Shown: in pieces, positions 58,889-64,000 of the stretch
Numbering within the stretch: position 1 is the first letter of the stretch
Layout: every line of letters begins with the position of its first letter
DNA from: Linyphia triangularis
Taxonomy: Eukaryota > Arthropoda > Arachnida > Araneae > Linyphiidae
Reading direction: 5' to 3'
Length of the DNA: 64,000 bases
NCBI GenBank assembly: GCA_963978545.1
Contig: OZ021721.1
Coordinates: 100,399,418-100,463,417, forward strand
Program-made: the position numbers and the translations under genes
The notes under the pieces: model-generated
The model's database searches: none
What the model saw: only the letters and a program-made list of their open reading frames with translations
Told to the model about the DNA's origin: nothing

Positions 58889-59628
58889 TTAAGGTATACA
58901 TATACGTTGGGAATCGCAAAAATTGACCCAAACAGGCATTTTTGTTTTTTCATTCTACAATGTTCTCCAATTCATTATCTTTAAAATGATAACAATAACT
59001 TTCTTATAGTTAAAATACTTTTGTAATTACATGCAATTTCGTAAAAGTCGACGTTTGAAACATATTGGAAAAAAGAAAATGTCGAAAACTTTGAACTCAA
59101 TTTCTGGAGAACTACTTTTCATTGTTGAGTGAATGTACTCCAACGATGCTATCTTAAGAGTTAATTAACTGATTTTTAAAATTTAAACTGTATAATTTAG
59201 ATAACATTTCAGAGCACGGGCCCTAGCTGTTTACAAAAATGTTGGTAAAAAATAGATTTTTTTATGTATTTTAGAATATTTTTATTTTTGGAAATTTTTT
59301 ATTCTTTCTAGTACTTTTCATGTTAAATGTTAAAATTTAAAAAATATTTAAGTTTGCTTTATATTTTGCTTGGGCCCGTGTACCAATACCTTGTCTTAAA
59401 TTTCAAGTAAGAAATTTGTTTCAAAATTAATTATGTATTTTATCATCGTTGCAATTAAGCCTTAATTAGTGAATTAAAATTCAATTAATTAAATACATAT
59501 TTTATTTTTTTACTTTTTGTTACTGCAAATACATTAAATTTTTTTGCTCTTGTAATTCTCACAAAAATTTGATACGCTGGAATAAGAACTAAAAAAAAAA
59601 AAATTTCCAACGTATATGTATACCTTAA
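58889..59628. mobile_element. TTAA-flanked TIR element, about 740 bp
   Basis: Left TTAAGGTATACATATACGTT and inverted right TTAAGGTATACATATACGTT match perfectly over 22 bp, counting TTAA. Internally GAGCACGGGCCC and GGGCCCGTG form inverted words. No coding frame. The TTAA target is shared by piggyBac and Kolobok superfamilies, and I cannot decide between them. Confidence 0.82.
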
Positions 59629-59689
59629 AGGAATAAATACTAAACCCGTAAAAGCTCAGGGACAGAAATTACCCCTTAATTTCAGAATA

Positions 59690-59960
59690 GCCTATATGCT
59701 GAACGATTGCCCTGTACCCTGTAACTAAACCCTGCAAATTGCCCAATCAATCAATCTAATCAATTTAAACAATGAATCGAATCGTCTCTAAACCTTTTTC
59801 GTATTGACCTCATACAGGCAGACGAATGGATGGACAATGCCTTTGTATAAGCTTCACACAACATTAGTATAGTGTAACAGCTAAAATGATGTATAACAAA
59901 AGGCGCAGAAGTGCGATCGAGAATACTTTGTTTTCTTATTAAAATAAACCATCTGTCATG
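59690..59960. promoter_or_regulatory. Candidate regulatory block with clustered homeodomain sites
   Basis: CCCAATCAATCAATCTAATC followed by AATTTAAACAATGAATCG at about 59738-59778 packs several ATCAAT/TAAT cores, then a SOX-like GGACAATGCC. Moderately less AT-rich than its flanks. No gene. Confidence 0.28.
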
Positions 59961-60238
59961 GGATGAATCACATCGTTGAGCTAAGTATTGGATATCAAAA
60001 TATTTACCATTTGTGGTTAATTAAGTTTGTTTTACGTCATTTTAGATATAATCGATAACTTAATACAATTTTGTAACCAACTAGATCATAAATTTTTTTA
60101 AGTGAAATCGATAACAATTCTGCAATCACTAATTATTAAAATTATAAGGAATACTCATTTAAATATATGTAAACTATTTTGTAACGATTCTTATTTTATC
60201 CGTTAAAAAGTTATTTTAATGTACATTTTATTTTTAGA

Positions 60239-60380
60239 TTGGTTGGTTGCTTTCAGACTATCTGGCGCCGTCAGCAACACGAGGGCTATAATATACATTT
60301 ACAAAGCCTTACATTTGACTCGAACCCTCAACCTCGCGGTCTAGAAGCTAGCACGCTAACCACTATACCGTTTGATCGAC
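60239..60380 (-). mobile_element. SINE family A, internally deleted copy
   Basis: Both ends are intact (GGTTGGTTGCTTTCAGACTA on the plus strand, and the tRNA head), but about 35 bp of the body are missing (ATAATATACATTTACAAAGC joins two distant parts). A 15-bp target duplication CATTTTATTTTTAGA (60224-60238 and 60381-60395) shows that it inserted as a unit. Confidence 0.88.
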
Positions 60381-60944
60381 CATTTTATTTTTAGAAATAT
60401 ATAGTGCACTATGTGCTATCACTAAAATTATTAATTTTATTTCCTGCATGGCACACAATAATGCATTGAAAGTAATCACATTTGGATTTCAAGGCTCACA
60501 GAAACATTCGAAAAATTTTCATTTCAGAAAACGAACTTTTTCAAAGAATATTCACTGCAAAGTTCAATACTTTAATATATAAGAAGAAAAATACCATTTC
60601 CTTTCAAACTTCAAAAAGTAGATTTTCTCAAAATAATTTTAAGGTTTTATAACTTTAAATATGTCAGACGCTCTTTCTGAAAATTTATGATCGTAAAAAC
60701 GAAGTTTAAGAAGGACAATTTTCAAATTTTAAATATAGGGATGTGAAGTTCAATATTCTTTAGAAATGTAGTACATACATTCACAATACTTTTTGGGCTT
60801 AACATTTTTTGATTTAATAATATTCACAACCATAAAATTTAAATTTAAGAAAACATGTGGATTAATACGAAAACACTAAAGTAATTTTTTTTTATATACA
60901 ATAAACCCCTAACACAATAATTTTATTGTTTAGAAAGATCATGT

Positions 60945-61307
60945 ATATGTTTACCATCGATATAAATAAATAACTGGATAGACTGCATAACGCTGGGAAA
61001 ATGAAGCCGTTGCCAGATGCGGTTGGTGGGATAAAAAATACGGATTGCCGAGGATTGAAAATAAAATTTTGCGTTGCACACAGCAGAAATGTCAATAGTA
61101 GACCTTAATTTGTAATAATGTGCAAAAAAAATATATACTCTAGCATTTTACAAGGTTTTTCGCATTTTCATCCAACTATAAAAGTGAACTGTGATTGGTT
61201 AATCTTCCCACCAGCTTCGCAATCCCCGGCGCGTTTTTCTCTTTGCATTGACAATGGAGCAGTCTATCCAGTTGTTTATCTATATCGAGGATGTTTACAT
61301 TCATGTA
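60945..61307. mobile_element. Foldback element, about 360 bp
   Basis: Left-arm words TGTTTACCATCGATATAAAT, AACTGGATAGACTGC and GGTTGGTGGGA are matched by inverted right-arm words TCTATATCGAGGATGTTTAC, GCAGTCTATCCAGTT and TTCCCACCAGC. The arms are imperfect. The open frames across it are by-products of the inverted repeat. Confidence 0.65.
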
Positions 61308-61439
61308 TAAAAAAGTTAAAATAGAGGGGACCAACCATGCAACTTTAATTACAAAAAAACCCGTTTTTGGGTGATACTTTTCTATACTATTATATCTAAT
61401 TTGCAAAAGATTAATGCAATCCCGGATTTGAGACTAAAA

Positions 61440-61790
61440 ACTCATCTCATTTTCATAAGTCATTCTGACTTCTGATCTAGAAATTTAGTGTTTTAAAAGA
61501 TTAATAATAAAGAATTGTAATTTTCATCCAAAATCGTAATCCGTTTATCTCTAATAGATATTTGCGAAGGTAATATGTATTTTGACTGGTACAAGTTATG
61601 ACCTGTTGGAATAACACAATATAGCAGGCTTTGAGACTTAGTGTTTTAAAATGTTAATAATAAAGAACTGATTTTTCTTTCAAAATCACAAACACTTTAA
61701 TATCTTGGTTAACAACAACCTACAGATATTTACGAAAATGGTTTATATATTAACATCACAAGCAAGACAAAAATCGACTCAATAGTTATC
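61440..61790. repeat. 153-bp diverged tandem duplication
   Basis: AGTGTTTTAAAAGATTAATA at 61487 recurs as AGTGTTTTAAAATGTTAATA at 61640, with AATAAAGAA(T/C)TG and later AGATATTT(G/A)CGAA in the same order. Confidence 0.65.
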
Positions 61791-62332
61791 GAAACTCTCG
61801 CCACTCCATCGCTTCACACTATTTATAAGAGTTTTCTAAGACTCTAAATCTAGAAAACGAAACTGAATTTGTAAAGAACTTTAGTCAAAAGAGAGACGGA
61901 TGACAAAAAAAATTAAAACGTGAAAGTGGTAGGGGGAATTTCAGAATATTTTTTTTATAAAATTCAATTCTACTAGAAAACTGTAATTAGTGTGAAAAAT
62001 AGCCAATAAGTGATAATTATAGCCAAAAGCAGTGACTATATGAGTATTATTAGAAGTGGGAAAGCGTATTTTATAGAAAAATTTATGGTATCGATGTTGA
62101 CCTAAAGCTAATTTATGAGACATTTTGTGGCATGACAGCGTTGATAAAAGCGAGTTTTGTGATCTTTCTATTCAAAGTATTCATGTACATAAGGTGTCTT
62201 TTCAAACTTGAACGCGTTGCTTTACAACTATGCTATTTAATGTTTTCATTTACATTGTATAGTAAGATTGACACGCCAATTCCCGACTTTGCCGAAGGTA
62301 GTCTTTTAAACAGCCTCAGCAGATATCGCATG

Positions 62333-63020
62333 TATAAATATCATAAAGAAACTTTGCTCATATATGGACCTCTAGCGGCCGTTCCGTTCAACAGATCAAA
62401 ATGAGATTTCAGGTATAATTATACAGAGGTATGAGCTCGAGATTCTGTGAATGGGAACACCTACTTTTTCCTATCGCAAAATGCTCAATGCATGCGAAAA
62501 CCCTAAAGAACGTTGGAACGGTAAGTGTATCATAAAAAACGAACGCATTATGCAAGCACAAAAAAATAGCTCTGCCAACGGATAACAGAAATATGGTCGG
62601 GACACAAGGAGGAAATCTGCACATGACAGAGGCAAGACCCAATCACAGAACGCCAATATTCAGCGTAGAAAACTGATAGAATTGCCTGTGACGGCAGTCA
62701 TATAAACTATGGCCTCTGTCATATGCAAATTTTCACCGTGCATAAACGCATCCATTTTTTGTGATACACGTAACGTTCCAACGCTCTTTAGAGTTTTCGC
62801 ATGCGCTGAGCATTTTGCGACTGGAAATAGTAAATGTTGCCATTCGAAAATTTCGAGTTTCTGTAACTATAACCATAACCGTGAGCCTCATTTTGTTGCC
62901 ATTCACAGAATAACAAGCTCATATCTCTGAATAACTATACTTGAAATCTCATCTCGATCTGTTGAACAAAAAGGAAGTTAGAAGTTCATATATCGGCAAA
63001 GTTTCTTTATGACCACCCTG
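62333..63020. mobile_element. Large foldback element, about 690 bp
   Basis: Arms of about 250-300 bp. The left has CATAAAGAAACTTTGCTCAT, CAACAGATCAAAATGAGATT, TATACAGAGGTATGAGCT, GCAAAATGCTCAATGCATGC and CTAAAGAACGTTGGAACG; the right carries their complements in reverse order, ending CAAAGTTTCTTTATGACCAC then CCTG. The outer right end is therefore CAGGGTGGTCATAAAGAAAC. The open frames inside are inverted-repeat artefacts. Confidence 0.8.
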
Positions 63021-63222
63021 CATTTTACAATACTCTAAATACGATTTTTATGACAATAGCTCTCAGCGTATAAAAATGAAGGAATTGGCAAGGAAATGTA
63101 GTGAGCCCTTGTATAATACTTGGAAAACTTTGAAATTTATATACCCTTAATACTTATTTTGTATTGATAACAATTAAACTTTCCCTACTTTCTTACGTCT
63201 TTCTTAAAGCCACAAACTAATT

Positions 63223-63379
63223 AGTCAAACCACATTAACGCGAAATCTCTTAACACGAAATTCGGTTTTACGCAAAGTAAAGGTAGTTCCCCGTACTTAA
63301 AACTTAACGTTAATTTATTCGGTTAACACGAACAATTTCAGCCGCCCCATCGACTTCGCGTAAACGGGGTTTGAGTGTA
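63223..63379. mobile_element. Short MITE with TCAAACC...ACGCGAA inverted ends
   Basis: Left GTCAAACCACATTAACGCGA and inverted right ACTCAAACCCCGTTTACGCG share the TCAAACC and ACGCGAA blocks. Internal TTAACACGAA words repeat in both directions. TA borders are plausible. Ends of this type occur in pogo/Tigger-like elements, but the assignment is weak. Confidence 0.55.
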
Positions 63380-64000
63380 ATAGAAAAATTATAAAGAAAT
63401 CAGTTTTCTTTAATTATTCTTTTAAATTATTCAAATAGATTTCGTATATGATAAATATTTAAGACTTCAAAATTATATTTCCTGTTGACCTCACTTTTAC
63501 GAATGCGCAGTTAATTTAAAAATTGTGAAGTGTTTGTGGAAAATTCTAGATATTCGATCATTTGATTATTTTATGGATGGTTAGTTAGTTCCTATAACAA
63601 TTTCATGTCATAGCGTATGCTTGCCCTGTAATGTAAAATTACATCCCTTGAAATTAAAACTTGCTAGTCTACGAGTTTTTCCGATAAATGCATAGCAAAA
63701 CTATAGATTTAAAGTTAAACGTGATCCAACATAAATATAGAGAACAAAATTGAGTTGAGGGTCGATATTGTGCATGAGTTATCACTTTATAGCAAACTTA
63801 TTCAAGGGATTCAGGAAAAAGTATTAAATTTAAAATAATTTCACACAATTAAAGAAAAATAGTTACAACTATACATAATTAATGATACATTAAAATATTT
63901 TATAACTAACGTCAAAATTTTAGAATTTAGACTTACATAAAGTTCTTTTCATGATATGTTTCATTAAAAGGTAGTCCAAGTAACCTCCTTAAAACTAACT
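63380..64000. other. AT-rich DNA to the window edge, nothing recognised
   Basis: No coding frame, arm pair or tandem array seen in the last 620 bases. Confidence 0.4.

Noticed and set aside
62409..62930. Paired frames sharing VPTFFRVFACIEHFA-like peptides on opposite strands
   Set aside because: The similarity comes from the two arms of the foldback element, not from duplicated genes.

Overview
The window looks like chromosomal DNA from a chelicerate, most likely a spider. That placement is an inference from four things: a spalt-family exon of animal type, a strongly AT-rich background, several tRNA-derived SINE families with target-site duplications, and fragments of a Tc1 transposase and a non-LTR retrotransposon that resemble the families abundant in spider genomes. 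No bacterial, phage, CRISPR or operon structure is present. All element and domain identifications come from reading the sequence; no database was searched.

The only host protein-coding sequence I can support is one very large exon at 6488-11142 (+), encoding 1,550 residues of a Spalt/Sall transcription factor. It carries the full spalt finger series (C2HC, glutamine-rich helix, double finger, triple finger, two more double fingers, and an extra C-terminal C2H2). A pyrimidine-rich splice acceptor precedes it. The short first exon, which normally holds the initiator Met, was not found. A 3' UTR of up to about 2 kb follows, then roughly 50 kb with no recognisable host gene. This fits a large cis-regulatory landscape around a developmental regulator. 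Several blocks less AT-rich than their surroundings, carrying homeodomain, Exd/Hox-like, POU-like, CRE-like or GATA-like motifs, are candidate enhancers (80-1475, 4330-4745, 17200-17540, 27500-27990, 29870-30260, 32480-33260, 36000-36570, 46390-46930, 55640-56260, 59690-59960).

The remainder is dominated by non-autonomous mobile elements and tandem repeats. From 15 to 27 kb there are three copies of a CAGGGTGATT-ended MITE (two carrying nested SINEs), two SINE families, a dispersed spider-type repeat, long foldback elements and a piggyBac-like TTAA MITE. From 26.6 to 31.5 kb several minisatellites follow one another. The interval 36936-43637 is a nested stack: a candidate Helitron split by a 5.7-kb TIR element with CACTG termini, which itself holds a smaller TIR element, a Tc1 remnant and an interrupted non-LTR retrotransposon 3' end. 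From 45 to 51 kb there is a tandem duplication with a SINE in one copy only, a third SINE family and a periodic 1-kb region. From 53 to 64 kb come a minisatellite split by a MITE, two TIR elements (one TTAA-type) and more foldbacks.

The most interesting material is the record of nested insertions, the shared (AACC)n-type 3' ends of two different SINE families, the CAGGGTG-type termini shared by otherwise unrelated MITEs, and promoter-like NRF1-type palindromes carried inside mobile elements. I did not find a convincing undescribed multi-gene system.
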